Source of the DNA: Ciona intestinalis
Taxonomy: Eukaryota > Chordata > Ascidiacea > Phlebobranchia > Cionidae
DNA length: 64,000 nt
Assembly: GCF_000224145.3 (NCBI RefSeq)
Contig: NC_020166.2
Location: forward strand, 5,323,050 to 5,387,049
Reading direction: 5' to 3'
The notes under the pieces were generated by a model that was given only the letters and a program-made list of their open reading frames with translations, made no database searches and was not told the DNA's origin. Of this stretch, positions 45,701 to 57,586 are shown in pieces; position 1 is the first letter of the stretch; each line of letters begins with the position of its first letter. The translations under genes and the position numbers were made by a program.

Positions 45701-48700
45701 TACTTCTCGAAATAACTTTTACTTTTTATATGACAGATTTGTGAGCAGTATTCGATCATGAGATTTTTGCAATCAAGGGAAGAAAGGTACAAGTTATTGT
45801 GCAAATATCTATTACTTGGTTTTGCTTTAGACGTTTATCACATTTACTGATATTAATAGTTCCGGTAAAAGTGTTTAAATGAGAAACATTCCAAAATTGA
45901 CTGAAATATAGGCCTATGTCGTGTGTTTAATGATTTTTTAATACGGGCTATAAGTAAAATCTGTTTTGTCTGTTTCACATATAATCACTGCTTAAAACCG
46001 GTAATTTGCCAACTGGTATTACTTTTTGACTCATTCATAAAAGGTTACAGTTGAGAGCGAATCTATTACAACGTGTGTTTACCTTTGGCTGATTACAGGG
46101 CAGAGATAGACGTCACCCCAGTATCTCAAAATAGCGTAAAACTTCGAAAGTCTTTGCCTTCCCTCGCCCACACTTATCATCGGTCCCTTGCTGCCATACC
46201 GGAAGATAAGAAACAAAGAATAACATGGATTCCTCGTTTAAAAGCGTGGATTCCAACTCAACAGGTTTATTTTCTATCATACACTTTATTAGCATATATA
46301 TAGGGTGGGGAAAGATGGGACATCTATTCATTCTATTTTCTCATCATCCGATTGGATAGTAAAAGTATTTTTCAAAGAAAAATAAAACCGTATCTTCCCG
46401 ACTTCCTCATATCGTTGTTAATTGTTTGAAACAAAATCAGGATATTTGGATATTATGTGCTAAAGGTGTCCCATCTTTCCCCACCCTACTATACCGAGTG
46501 GAAATAACATTTTCAAATCACGCTATTACGAAATGTTACTGTTTTGCTTTTCAATTTTTATGACCAAAAAAAGACGAAATCTCGTAAATACGAAATGTAC
46601 CAAAACAATTATAATGATGTCATACAGATAGAAATTCTATATGTCCCCCAGAAAAAAAATATTTGCAGCGTTTTTAGGCACGTATTTACGTTACAATTGA
46701 GACCATCAGTCAGAAACACAAACAATATATATTCTAGCTCTCAATTTTTACAAAGCAGCATTAGCGACTACTGGGTTCGAATCATAAACACGAAGCAACT
46801 TGCGAAGACAAACGCTCCCTAAAAGTTAAAGGATCGAACATGTATCATCATATACATTCATACAGAAGTCTATACTTTCGGTGTTTAATGCACGAGTTGT
46901 AACAAACTATAGCGGGCAGATACTGTTTGTGTTGCCTTAACTATACCATCAATCGTTGCTCATGGGCCATGATCTATTGGCTTATATCCAGTGTATACAA
47001 TATAGGCACTTGAAACTGATACTCACAGGGTGCTGGTAGTGATTGCAATGTTAAGGCTATATATTATATATTATAATGACCATTGATTTAGGCGTATAAG
47101 CAATTTAGTTTCGCAGTTCAGACTATGCAGACAAATTTTTTGATCGATAAAGTCTATATAGTTGCTGATTATGTCACGGTAAATATATATGCTCTGGTTC
47201 TATGTTTTATTATGTGGGTTTGGCTGCGACAGCATGACACGTCATGACAGGCAGCCTATGGAATATATAGGCCAGAGTTGGCTTAGTAAACTAAGTTTGG
47301 TTTTACAACTATATTAACTAAATAATATAACGTCTATAATAGTGCGGGCTATATACACTAAACGTTTTTACTATGATTTAGTAATTCTAAAACTATCAAT
47401 TGGAGTTACCAGAAAATATAGCAAAAAATACGTTTTGTATATTATAGCAGCGCCCGATTCAATACATTCAGCTAAGCGGCGGAGCAAATGTAACAGAGAA
47501 GTGTCACCCCATATGTTCTAAACATCACGATTTCTTTCATAATAACTTAAACTGGGAAATAATCAACGGCAAACCTTCGTTGTGTCCCAGGTATGTGATG
47601 GTTGCTATATTGTTTTAGGTTTAATTGAAAAACTATTCAATTAGTTGTATATACTCTGCGTATCAAATTTGTAATCGTTTTATTACAGTTTCATGCCCAT
47701 TAATTGATTTGGCCTCAACTATCATCTTGGGTGTATATACGCACTTACGTATTACCCTTATAAATCAAAGTATATATGGTAGGGAAGATTTTCAATCTAT
47801 TTTTCCTTTTTGCTAAGTAGTAAACAAAGAACATTCAAAGATTTATAAAAAACTGTATCCTTAAAACTCCATATGCCGTTAATGATTGTTTAATACACGA
47901 TCAGGATATTTGGAGGTTATATGCTAAACGTGTCCCGTCTTACCCCACCTTACCATACAATAGTTCATGGCCATTCCTTAAACATCTGCGCACAAAATTT
48001 AGGAGCTATTATTGTTTCTTGCAGATATACAACACATCATCAGCGCAAGAATTCCAAGACGAAGCTTAAGCAAATCAAGAACGTCAATACCAAGAATCGA
48101 AAACCACTCACCGTGCCACGAGATCCATTTAAATCCCGTTTAGATCGTATTATAAAGCGGCCATGGGAAAAAGTTGTCAAGCCAAGGCAAGGTTGGATTT
48201 TGATTGAAATAATATAAATAATATATAAACATTTAAAAGTTGTTAAGTATGTATGCAAGATATACGCTCTGTATAGCGTTCTGGAGAGGTTGATATAATA
48301 TGATATTAGTGGTTTGACCATTGTAGTAGTCGTTGGATTTTTCCGCTGTCACGATGATAAATATATACGTGATACGAGCAAACGGGGATACAATTATTTT
48401 CGTGTAACTTTAGTCGACCGACTAAACGTGAAAATACACCGACTGAATTATAACGAACGCGGTAACCCTGACGACACCGATCATTCACCAGTCGGTAGAA
48501 AAGAAAATGTTTAACCGTATTATTCGTATATAATATAGTAGTGTGGGGTAACATGGGACGCCTTAAGCACAAAATATCCAACTAACTTGATTGTGGGTTT
48601 AAACCATTACCAACGGTCTATGGTGGTCGTGAGAATATGGTTTTATAATTCTTTAAATGTTCTTCGTTTATAGCAAATAGGACAAGAAAATAGAATGTAA

Positions 48701-51700
48701 GTGTGTCCTATCTTCTCCCACCCTACCATAACAGCTTGCGCATAACATGAATTATGCGGGTGTCCTGTCGATTTGTATTATTAAATTTTAATTTACACTT
48801 TTGCTAAAAGATCCTTTGCCTCAACCCATCAAAGAACCAGTAACTTTAGTGTTACCGGATGACAATGAAGACAGAAGTAAATACCATTGGATGGTGGACA
48901 ACTCTACTATGACTGAAGATACCTTATCTGATGTATTTAGTGTTAGCATCAGGTATGTTTGTAAAATGCTAATGATACAGTGTTTTACCGGCATATATAA
49001 TATAATGTAGGTATACAGTATGGTGTATAAATTATATTTTATAGTACATATATGCGGTATACAGTATATACGTTATACACAGTTGCAACGAAAAGAGAGA
49101 TTATTTAATTAAATAGTATTTCGTTACAAACGCTTCGAAAACGAAGTTTTTATTATCGATGCAATACTAAAGAAAATATATTAGGTTTATTAAACGCGAT
49201 TGTAATACAGTAGATCACAGGACACACAATGTTTTTAACAATAATGTTTTGAACAGCATTCCTCTACCCATGGCATCTCGACCGTCAACACCATCATACA
49301 CATCAGTATCAAGTCAAGCTGCTTTTCCAGTAAGGAGGACAGACGTCATCAAAGTCGATAAAGGTAAATCTGATCTCAAAATATCGATCGGACGAATTTG
49401 ATCAGCTTGTTAATTTTCTTGACTAGATATTACAAGCACTATTATACCCACATACATTTGCTTCCGAATAATGTAATTTTTTATAAAAACCAAAGAAATT
49501 TTAATAACAGAAGTACCGCCATGTATACATCGTCAGCATAGGCTGCTAAAGATATTTGTATCAGGCATATATGGGCAGTGTAACGAACTAAAAAGTTTAT
49601 GAAACTGTAATTATTTTGCATACATTAATTCAAATTCTATTTTTTCAATTAATGCTTTTTACGTCAACGTAAGCCACATTTGGTATGGTGGGGGAAGATG
49701 GGACATCTTTTTGTTCTATTTTCTCGTTTCATTTAGTAGTAAACAAAGAACAATCAAAGAAAATATAAAACCTTATCTTCACGATTCCCATAGACCGTTA
49801 GTATTTGTTTAAAGCACAATTGGAATTTTTGTACATTGTGTGCTAAAGTTGTCCCATCTTCCCCCACCCTACTATATATATATCCAACATTTATATGTCA
49901 GCAATTTAAATTATGCGCTTATACATTCCAGGTTGTGACGTAATGAGCTACACACCCAGTAGTTCTCGCACTCAAAGTGTAATAACAGAAGTCTCAACAC
50001 ACATAGACGTTTGTGAAGAAACTCCTGAAATTTCAACTACGCCTATTATACCCAGTAAGTTATGTCGGTTTTCAGCAGTTATATTCCAAAGTAGAGATAT
50101 AGTACCGTGGTAAGACCGTTATAGCACCTAAATCCCACGTTTGCTGATCATTTTTTCGAATAATTAACAACGATTCTTTAGAGTTGTAAGGATGTAATTA
50201 TTTAATTTTGTAAAGGTTATTTGTTAATAATTAAATGAGACGAGAAATAATAGTAAAAGCATGTCCCATCTTACCCCACTCTTCTGTACCTAATACATAT
50301 CATTCGCGTATTTGACAAACTTTGACACCAAACTCTTCAATGGCTTACACATCATCCAGTTCATACTTTTCATACTTTTTTAGACAAATTAAAATACAAC
50401 TAATGTAAAAAAAACATGAGCATGAAATATATTAACAGAAACCGACGAAGCGGAAGATGTTAGCATTCCGTGTAATGGACCACCTAAGCTGTTATTGCCC
50501 GAAGCTCCGACTAAAGTACAAACAGACACTGTTTTAAGTGACGTAGAATCTGAACCACCAAAAGTCTCAACGAAGAATGATATAGATAACACCAGCACGG
50601 TTTTTACAGTGACTGTCGAAGGCGACAACAATGCAGACGACGATATATCGACCGCATTTTCAGGTATATACAGTAAACCTGATTACAGATCTTTATTAAC
50701 ATTAAATGAATTATACGAAATGTCCTGATGAATAAGAAAATGTGTCAAATGAGAAGGCTATTATAAACTTTATTTATTTCAGGCTACACAAGTGATTCAT
50801 ACGTTGCAATAATTGGAAGCGATTCTGGAGAAAGTAGAAAGACGTCAGTAGGAAGTACTTCCACCATTAAGAAACAAAAAGGTGTAAACTTAACAAAACC
50901 AAAAATTAGTCGTCAGTTCAGAAATTTATATTAACTGGGATTTGCGAACTTTTATTAACCTTTAACTTTTTTAAGCAGTAAGGAAAAATGCAAAACCTCC
51001 GCCTTTGCGGATTCTTTCACCTGTCGTAGTTCCAACATCTGTTAATGATATTGGTATTTCAACTGACACCGAAAGCATTTCGACGACTGTTAAAGTAGAC
51101 ACACCTACTTCGATACCGCCTCCTGTTTTCAAAGGTATGGTCATCATTTAAAGGAAACTTTTGACATTCCGTATTTATGCCCAAACTTTTATGACATTCC
51201 TTTTTATGCCTAAACAGTGTGGAACGCACACTTTACTCATTTTTGCCGTGCTAATGGGAAAACCGATAAAACAGCGTGTGTCATGTTTTGCTTTAGTTTA
51301 ATAGGTTTTTGTGGGCCAGCACTAAATAAGTATTTGTTTGTGAATATGGCCAAGTAAACCTTTTGAAATATAATACGAATTAATAAAATGATTATATAGA
51401 CCCACATCTAATTATTATTTGTATTATAGGAAGGACTAGCAGTTGTACGTCGAATAGATCTCATCGTTCTGCTTTAAGTTTGAATACACCATCTCCTACG
51501 CCTTCGCAAAAAAGTGCAAGAAGGCGGGGACAAATTAAACGGTAAGCTTGATGATCTGCTGACTATTCTTCTCGTTTCGGATATAATCTATAAATATATA
51601 CACATGGTGGATATTCTTCAGGGACATGGAGCTAACAGAGGAGCAGAAAAGAGCGAGAAAGGCGGAAGAACGGAGGAAACGAGCGAATGAACGCTACGAG

Positions 51701-53336
51701 AAGATGAAATCAAGTCGGGTCATTCCGCCTCCGCCAGCAAATGTCTCGCCAATGGATATCAACGACGCTGGTATATATATATGTTTGTTGGATGCACAGC
51801 ATAAACTTGTTAATCACAAAATCCTTACTCAGATTTAATATATACAGTAGTATGGGGAAAGATGGGACACATATTAACTGTATTTTTTCGACCTGTTTAT
51901 TAGTAAACAAAGAACATTTTAAGAAATATGAACCTATGTCCTCACGACTCACATAGATCGTTATTAATTGTTTAAAACACGATCAGGATGCTTGGATATT
52001 ATGTGCTAAAGGTGTCCCACCTTCCCCTTCCCTACTATAGATATCGCCCTCGTGAAACAATTCTTTTTTTAACAAAATCCCGCGCGAATATAGAAAATAG
52101 ACGGCAGAATATCGATTTGAGTCATGCAAAACTGCGAGCTGGCATTGCTAATTATATAATAAAGTAACGCGGTCACACACAAGTATTTAACAGCGAACAA
52201 CTTTAACCACTATAAGAATTTAAATATTTTATACAGACGAGTTCCTTGCCAAGTTCTGTATAATCAACCCACAGAAAATGGAGAAGTATCAGCGCGCGTT
52301 TACAAGAGTAAGTCTGAGGTCAAACTGAGGTCGTCGTATTTAAAATGTATAACACGTCTAACAGGTAGACGCAGATAAGGACGGATATCTGACAATTGAA
52401 GAAGCGATGGAGGCTGCTAAAAGATCTGTGCCAACTGGTGCACTTGGAGAAACAGACTCCCAATATTTAACTATGGTGATTTGTCGAATATAGATGTTTT
52501 ATGCTTATTAACCCTCTTTGGTTTTCAGTTACTCGACCTACTTAATCTGAACACGTATTGGATGAATGTGGATTTTCGAATATTTGCAATAATTGTTTCC
52601 TTGGCACAGAAGATTGCAGCACTCGAGTAGGTTTAACATAAATTTAAATGTTTGCAAAACGTTTGGGCCTTCCTTAAAAATACGAAAATTCGTTCGCTCT
52701 TTTAAGCAATACTATAATAGACTAAAAAGAGATCGACATGTACATTATCATAGGATTCATGAGTTTTTATGGTTTGGTCATTTTTCTGTCAAAAGTACCA
52801 TCTAAACTTTCCGGGATTCCTGCACCGCTGTTAGATAATTCTACATGATAGCATCGTCTCACATTTTTACGAAGGGCCAAACCAAAACAATGTGACCGAT
52901 TTTTAGACGAAAATTCTTACATCTGTTGCATATTTTAGTGATTACATGCGAGGTATTATCGACCGTTTTGACTTCAAATCCCTTGACACAAAAATGTGGA
53001 GAGCGCGCGAACTTTTTCGTCAGTTCATTGACAACGTTGAAAATGAAACTATGTCCATGGAATCGCTGTGGACAGAACTGAAAGCAGGCGGAGTCAGTTA
53101 CCACCACGAAATGCAGGTAAGATTTAATTCCAAAACAACCATTCTGGGTTGTACTAGACCTTGATAACACATGACGCATAAAAAGTGTTTAAATTTGTTT
53201 GTTTTAAAAGGTGCGAAAGTCGCTGCAACATCTTAAGAGCTTGGACGTTCTGGATTTCCTTACTTACTTGCCTTTGTTCGCACTCACCCACACCCAGATC
53301 ATCACAAACCCACTTTGTGACGAGAGAATTATCTAA
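42784..53336 (+). CDS. Long EF-hand protein of unknown function
   Basis: Exons: 42784-43051, 43251-43501 (again at 44699-44949), 46106-46264, 48044-48191, 48811-48952, 49257-49363, 49932-50054, 50439-50663, 50783-50881, 50979-51134, 51430-51541, 51622-51770, 52237-52307, 52365-52475, 52529-52626, 52939-53116 and 53211-53336. With these edges and one copy of exon 2 the chain is in phase at 840 codons; the third and fourth exon acceptors are the least sure. The first two thirds are low-complexity, rich in Ser, Thr, Pro and acid, with a basic patch (QRKNSKTKLKQIKN). A charged helix follows (EEQKRARKAEERRKRANERY), then a canonical EF-hand loop DADKDGYLTIEE and a helical C-terminus (DDYMRGIIDRFDFKSLDTKM). 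It should bind calcium. I do not recognise an orthologue. At least five introns carry MITEs. Confidence 0.8.
43208..44155 (+). repeat. Gap-flanking duplication of EF-hand exon 2, copy 1
   Basis: It matches 44656-45599 almost throughout, including the whole exon 43251-43501 and its intron flanks. It stops exactly at the 500-N gap. Toward the gap it contains single N calls (43867, 43960) and doubled bases, as at a low-quality contig end. The two exon copies encode the same protein. It is best explained by two alleles placed side by side. Confidence 0.9.
44156..44655. other. Assembly gap, 500 N
   Basis: A 500-N placeholder between two near-identical contig ends. The true spacing is unknown and the gap may not exist if the ends are allelic. 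Confidence 0.99.
44656..45599 (+). repeat. Gap-flanking duplication of EF-hand exon 2, copy 2
   Basis: It starts right after the gap and includes exon 44699-44949. Quality is better than in copy 1 (no N calls), and it continues into unique intron sequence at about 45600. Confidence 0.9.
46298..46493 (-). mobile_element. MITE family A in an EF-hand gene intron
   Basis: The ends TATAGGGTGGGGAAAGATGG and CCATCTTTCCCCACCCTACT are inverted repeats. The core reads GTTGTTAATTGTTTGAAAC then ATATTTGGATATTATGTGCT, the minus orientation. It starts only about 35 bp after the donor of the preceding exon (46264). Confidence 0.88.
47776..47956 (-). mobile_element. MITE family A in an EF-hand gene intron
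   Basis: The left tip is eroded (ATGGTAGGGAAGATTTTC); the right tip GTGTCCCGTCTTACCCCACC is kept. The core AGTAAACAAAGAACATTCAA and GATCAGGATATTTGGAGG match the family. It ends less than 90 bp before the next exon. Confidence 0.8.
48538..48730 (+). mobile_element. MITE family A in an EF-hand gene intron
   Basis: The left tip TAGTGTGGGGTAACATGGGA and right tip TCCTATCTTCTCCCACCCTA are inverted. The core is GGTTTTATAATTCTTTAAAT. It ends about 80 bp before exon 48811. Confidence 0.83.
49684..49874 (-). mobile_element. MITE family A in an EF-hand gene intron
   Basis: The ends TATGGTGGGGGAAGATGGGA and TCCCATCTTCCCCCACCCTA are well-kept inverted repeats about 190 bp apart. The interior AGTAAACAAAGAACAATCAA matches the family. 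It ends about 57 bp before exon 49932. Confidence 0.87.
50101..50288 (+). mobile_element. MITE family A, decayed copy in an EF-hand gene intron
   Basis: The right tip ATGTCCCATCTTACCCCACT is clear. The left part (GTGGTAAGACCGTTATAGCA) is strongly diverged. AATGAGACGAGAAATAATAG corresponds to the GGGACGAGAAAATAGA block of better copies. Confidence 0.6.
51847..52039 (-). mobile_element. MITE family A in an EF-hand gene intron
   Basis: The ends AGTAGTATGGGGAAAGATGG and CCACCTTCCCCTTCCCTACT are inverted. The core is CGTTATTAATTGTTTAAAAC then GATGCTTGGATATTATGTGC. It lies about 75 bp after exon 51622-51770. Confidence 0.87.
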
Positions 53337-53613
53337 GATTAAAATGCTGGATGGAAGAAACCTTGCCGAATACGGTGGTCGTGTAAGAAAAAAAGCGTTA
53401 TGGTGACAGCGTTCGCCATTTGTATTTTTGTGTTCGGTAAAATATGTATAGCAAAAGAACACGGCGAAAAATTTTCGTAACCGTGTGGTTTTGCCGACTC
53501 ATCAAATTACACGCATGTGCCTACGCAGCTTCTAGCCAAAATCGGGCGACAGCGCCGACTGTGAAAGCCTTACGATCGTTTTTTATTTCCATAGTTCCTG
53601 ATAGAATGCAAGA
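53337..53613. other. Short convergent spacer between EF-hand gene and MFAP1
   Basis: Only 277 bp separate the stop codons. On the minus strand AATAAA lies at 53587-53582, 27 nt after the MFAP1 stop. The EF-hand gene has no clear AATAAA here; its 3' end may overlap MFAP1. Confidence 0.6.
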
Positions 53614-56600
53614 CTACGTCTTCCGTTTTTTTGAGCCGCTTGGTCGGTCAAATACTTGTTTCATACCAGCTGCCTTAGTGTTTTGAAACTTAGAAGATGC
53701 GGCAGACTCCTGAGTCCACGGGGAGTCAAAAATCGTGGTGTCCTGGTCGACCAAATGCGTGTACTTTGTACGCCCAGAGCGACCAAAGTTTTTAACCTGA
53801 AACACAAAGAGACAAGTACTTGTAGCGTCAATAAAGAAACAAACAACATACGTTTATTAATGAAAATCGTTAATCAGTTTAGCTTTAGCAGTTTATCACA
53901 ATCAACCTACTACAGATCGCTAGTGGGCCAGGACCAAACAAAAAAGGCAACAGTCAAGTGTACCTGCATAACTTTTGGCAGAATAGTTTTATCAAAGTGA
54001 TCTTCGAGTGTAGGTGCCGTGAAGTCCTTTGTGTACGTATCTTCTTGCTTGTCCTGTATTATGTCCTTGTTTAATATTTCAGTATTTTTGCAACGATACC
54101 CTTAGTGATACAATTAACCAGTGCCTTTTGATCTCTGTTTTACATTATCATGTAAAGAATAAGACAAATATAACCACCTGGGTTTTGTGATACAACATAT
54201 TTGGGTTACCCACAAGATACCCTACAAAATTAAAGATTTAAATCAACAACTTACCATAAAGAAAGCACCACGGTGATAATACTTCTGCAAGAACTTGTAT
54301 TTGCCTTTAGCAGTTTGGTTGGTAATCTGTCGTGGATTATTCCGTAATTCTGCTCTTCGTTCTTCCTCAGTGAGGTTGCGAAATCTTTCAATTTCTTCTT
54401 TCTCCTTTTGCATTCTAATAACGAAGAATAAAAGCAACGCAAATGAGTTAATTTGACATTATTTCATTTAATGAGAAATAGTAACAACAAACGCGAACCA
54501 GTTCTTCACATGATTTATAGGCAAACATTGTTTGTTACAGTATACAGGGATCACTAAATTGTTGGGTAATGGGCAATGGTACCACATGAAGTACTGTAGA
54601 CTAGACTAGAGCATTACATATATAAAACCCAATATACTAATAATGCTTAGAAAAAGCTCACAATTTATATAAACTTTTACCGTATACTATCCAATAGAAA
54701 CAAAGCAACAAAACTCACGAATCACGTTCGTCCCGATCTCTTTTGATTCTCTTCAGCTCCCTAAGCTTCCAGAGTTCATACTCTGCCTCATCATTACCAT
54801 CATCTGAGTCCACCGCCTCAAGAGCAGCATCCAACTTCCCAAGAGCCATCTGTTCCATCTCATGTTGCTCTCTCGCCTCTTTTTCCACCATCTGCATTAA
54901 AAGAGTTTGTGAATGGTTTGTTGTCAAATGCATACAATTTACTAAATATATTTAAACTAACATTGATGTCAAATCTAAAAATGTAAGTAAGCTTACAGCT
55001 AAAGCACAGGAAGATCTTTTAAAACAATAACCTTGTAAAGAAATGAAACAAAATATTTTGTCATTTATAAAACCTTTGGCAGGTGGTAGGATAACATATA
55101 AGATATAACATACACATAGCATGTTTAGATTATATGTATATTATTATATTTATATATATATTATATATACATATATTTTTATATATTGCAAAAAAATAAA
55201 ATAGTTAAATTCACCTTCAGTGTATATCGTCTTCTTTCTTCTGCAATCTTCTTTGCTTCTTCCTCCAACAACCTCTGTCTTTCTTCTTCTTTCTCTCTTT
55301 CTTGTATCGTTAGTCGATCTTTTCTACAAGAACAAATAGTCAGATCCACAATCTCACCAGTTAAAGTCGCAAGTTTTCAAGATACAAATCCTGAATTTTA
55401 TATTATTTTCATTCATGCAAAATTTACTTGCTATTTCAAACCAGGACAAGAAAGAAGATATATTATACTAATTAGTAACCCATTTGGTGTACAACTTTAA
55501 AGGGGAGGAAATTCCATTAAGCTACAAACAAAATAAATTCTTACTTTCTAACAAACACTGGTTTTAATCTTGGACCATCTTCATCTGAATCAGAGTACTC
55601 GGACTCTTCGTCTGTTGTGAACTCCTCTTCCTCAATCTTTCCTTGGTCTTCATCATCTTCCTGATCTTTGGACTCCGTTGGCATCGCGAGTAATTCTTCA
55701 TTTACATCACGTCGCGCTCTTGCTCTTTCCCTCAGACGAGCTCTTCTGTTTTCAATTTCCTGACAAGATGAGAGGATATTATTCATAAATTGTAAAAAAT
55801 ATACATGTGTGACAGCTTTTCACATGCTAGAAATAGTAACATAATACACACTAAATGTAAATTTTGATATAACATAAGTATATATATATAGAGAGAGAGA
55901 GAGGGAGAGAGAAGTAAGAAAAAACTTTGGACTACATCCTAGATTTCCTGTTGCTCTGTGCAATCCTAACTAAAATATATAAATATTCTTACATCTTCGT
56001 CAAGTTCTCCCTCATCACTGCTCTCTTCATCTTGTCCCATCTCTATCATGGTGGTTGGTGGTTTATCCTCCTCATTTTCCGATTGTTCATCAGATTCGGA
56101 AGCTTCAGCGATCACCTCGGGTTCGTGGATTCGTCTCCGCCTCAATCTGCCAATTGCAATGTTTATTTTGTTCAGTTTTTTTTTTACAATACATCAACAT
56201 TAAGCGACCAAGTTTAGAATATTGGTTGACTTTGTGGTCAATGTGGAACCAGCTTGATGGTTGCATAATATGTATGTCAATATGCTATAATATTCCTATT
56301 AATATTTGTTTATCCTACAAATAAAAAGTAGTTAGTTAAAATCATGTTAACACATAGTTACAAGTTCCAACTAAAGATACTGTACTCTGTACATGTATCT
56401 GTGTTACACGTTATCATTGATTCATTGAAGTATTGTTATGTTATATTTATATTTACTATTCACTCATTGCGTTATGTATATCTTTTATATATAATGTTAT
56501 ATGCACTGCTGTTCTGTTGTATATAGCTATAACCTTAAGTATGAAATCAATTACTTGCTTATTGCATATTAATTGTTAACAAGATGCTTTTCAATGCAGT

Positions 56601-57586
56601 TAAAGGTTAGGTAGCTAAAATAATGCTGCATGTCTTATACATATTCAACAACATTATCTTTAATTTCTAACAATCTGTTTGATGAGAATCAAAACCTCAC
56701 CTTTCCTCCACATCTTCCTTCTCCTTGTGCTGCATCAATCTGCGCAACCTCCGATCATCCACTTTCGTCATGTCCACTTCCTGCACCTCTTGATTATTCC
56801 GGATGCGAGAAATGACGTCCTTCTCCCCTTCACTATCGGACCCAGCTCTCCCAAACTAAACAACAGGTTAATTTGAAAACAAATTAAAACAAACAAAGCT
56901 ACAGACCCCATGTTTTAATATGTTTAACAAAGCTATTTTTTTCAAATTTTGAAAATATGTTTAACAATGCTTTAATTTCCCAAAACAGATTTATAACTTT
57001 GAAAGCTGATTATCGGTATTTACCAAGCACCACTGAAGCAATAACCGTTCAGTTTGTAATAAAACACAAATCAATGGTGGCAGTGTTGAGCTTAGAATTA
57101 TTTTCGTCGGTACAAAGCGAACGCTGTAACCACTATATAAGAGTGCATGTTTTCAGCTTAAATTTGCTCGATGTAAATTAAGACGTATGGATGCANCAAG
57201 GAGAATGATTACTTTTTCATCCTCTTCATCTTCCTCCTCTTCATCATCTGCCCAATCTGGTCGTTTCCCTGCAACGTATCTCTTCACGTGGACTTTTTCC
57301 ATGGATATTTCACCTGTTAAAAATTTTAAAATACAAAAAAGCATTGATGGTTTGATAGCTATGTAAAACAAATTTCACAACTGGTTATTAGGTTTTTTGA
57401 TTAATGCAATGTATTCCTTTCATCGATTGGTTATCCTTATCACAATACTAAAAAAGTATATAAATCTTCAGGTTTAATTATAAAAGCACCTTTTCTGTTT
57501 TTAACAGGCACGGCACCAGCAGTAAACATGATGGGTTGAGGTTTGGAGGTTTCCTCCAACATATGCTCTTGCCCAAGAGTGAACAT
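53614..57586 (-). CDS. MFAP1: Microfibrillar-associated protein 1, spliceosome component
   Basis: Ten coding exons (57586-57490, 57313-57213, 56855-56701, 56146-55993, 55759-55545, 55323-55215, 54891-54719, 54414-54255, 54053-53964, 53796-53614) join in phase to 478 codons; human MFAP1 has 439. Hallmarks in order: [32 protein letters not shown], acidic tracts, [56 protein letters not shown] and [20 protein letters not shown]. The protein is highly charged and mostly helical. Despite its name it is a nuclear protein of the spliceosomal B complex, acting with PRP38. The extra length is in the acidic N-terminal half. An AG just upstream of the first ATG (near 57608) may be a cis or spliced-leader acceptor. 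Confidence 0.95.
55878..55910. repeat. TA/GA compound microsatellite in an MFAP1 intron
   Basis: TATATATATA passes into GAGAGAGAGAGAGGGAGAGA, as in the tract near 12.95 kb. Confidence 0.85.

Noticed and set aside
46767-46790. GGTTCGAATC, a tRNA B-box-like motif
   Set aside because: No A box, no cloverleaf stems and no acceptor pairing within the expected 75 bp.
52593-52805. 70-codon frame after exon 52529-52626
   Set aside because: Frame-shifted reading of the exon's end plus intron; the exon joins in phase to 52939.
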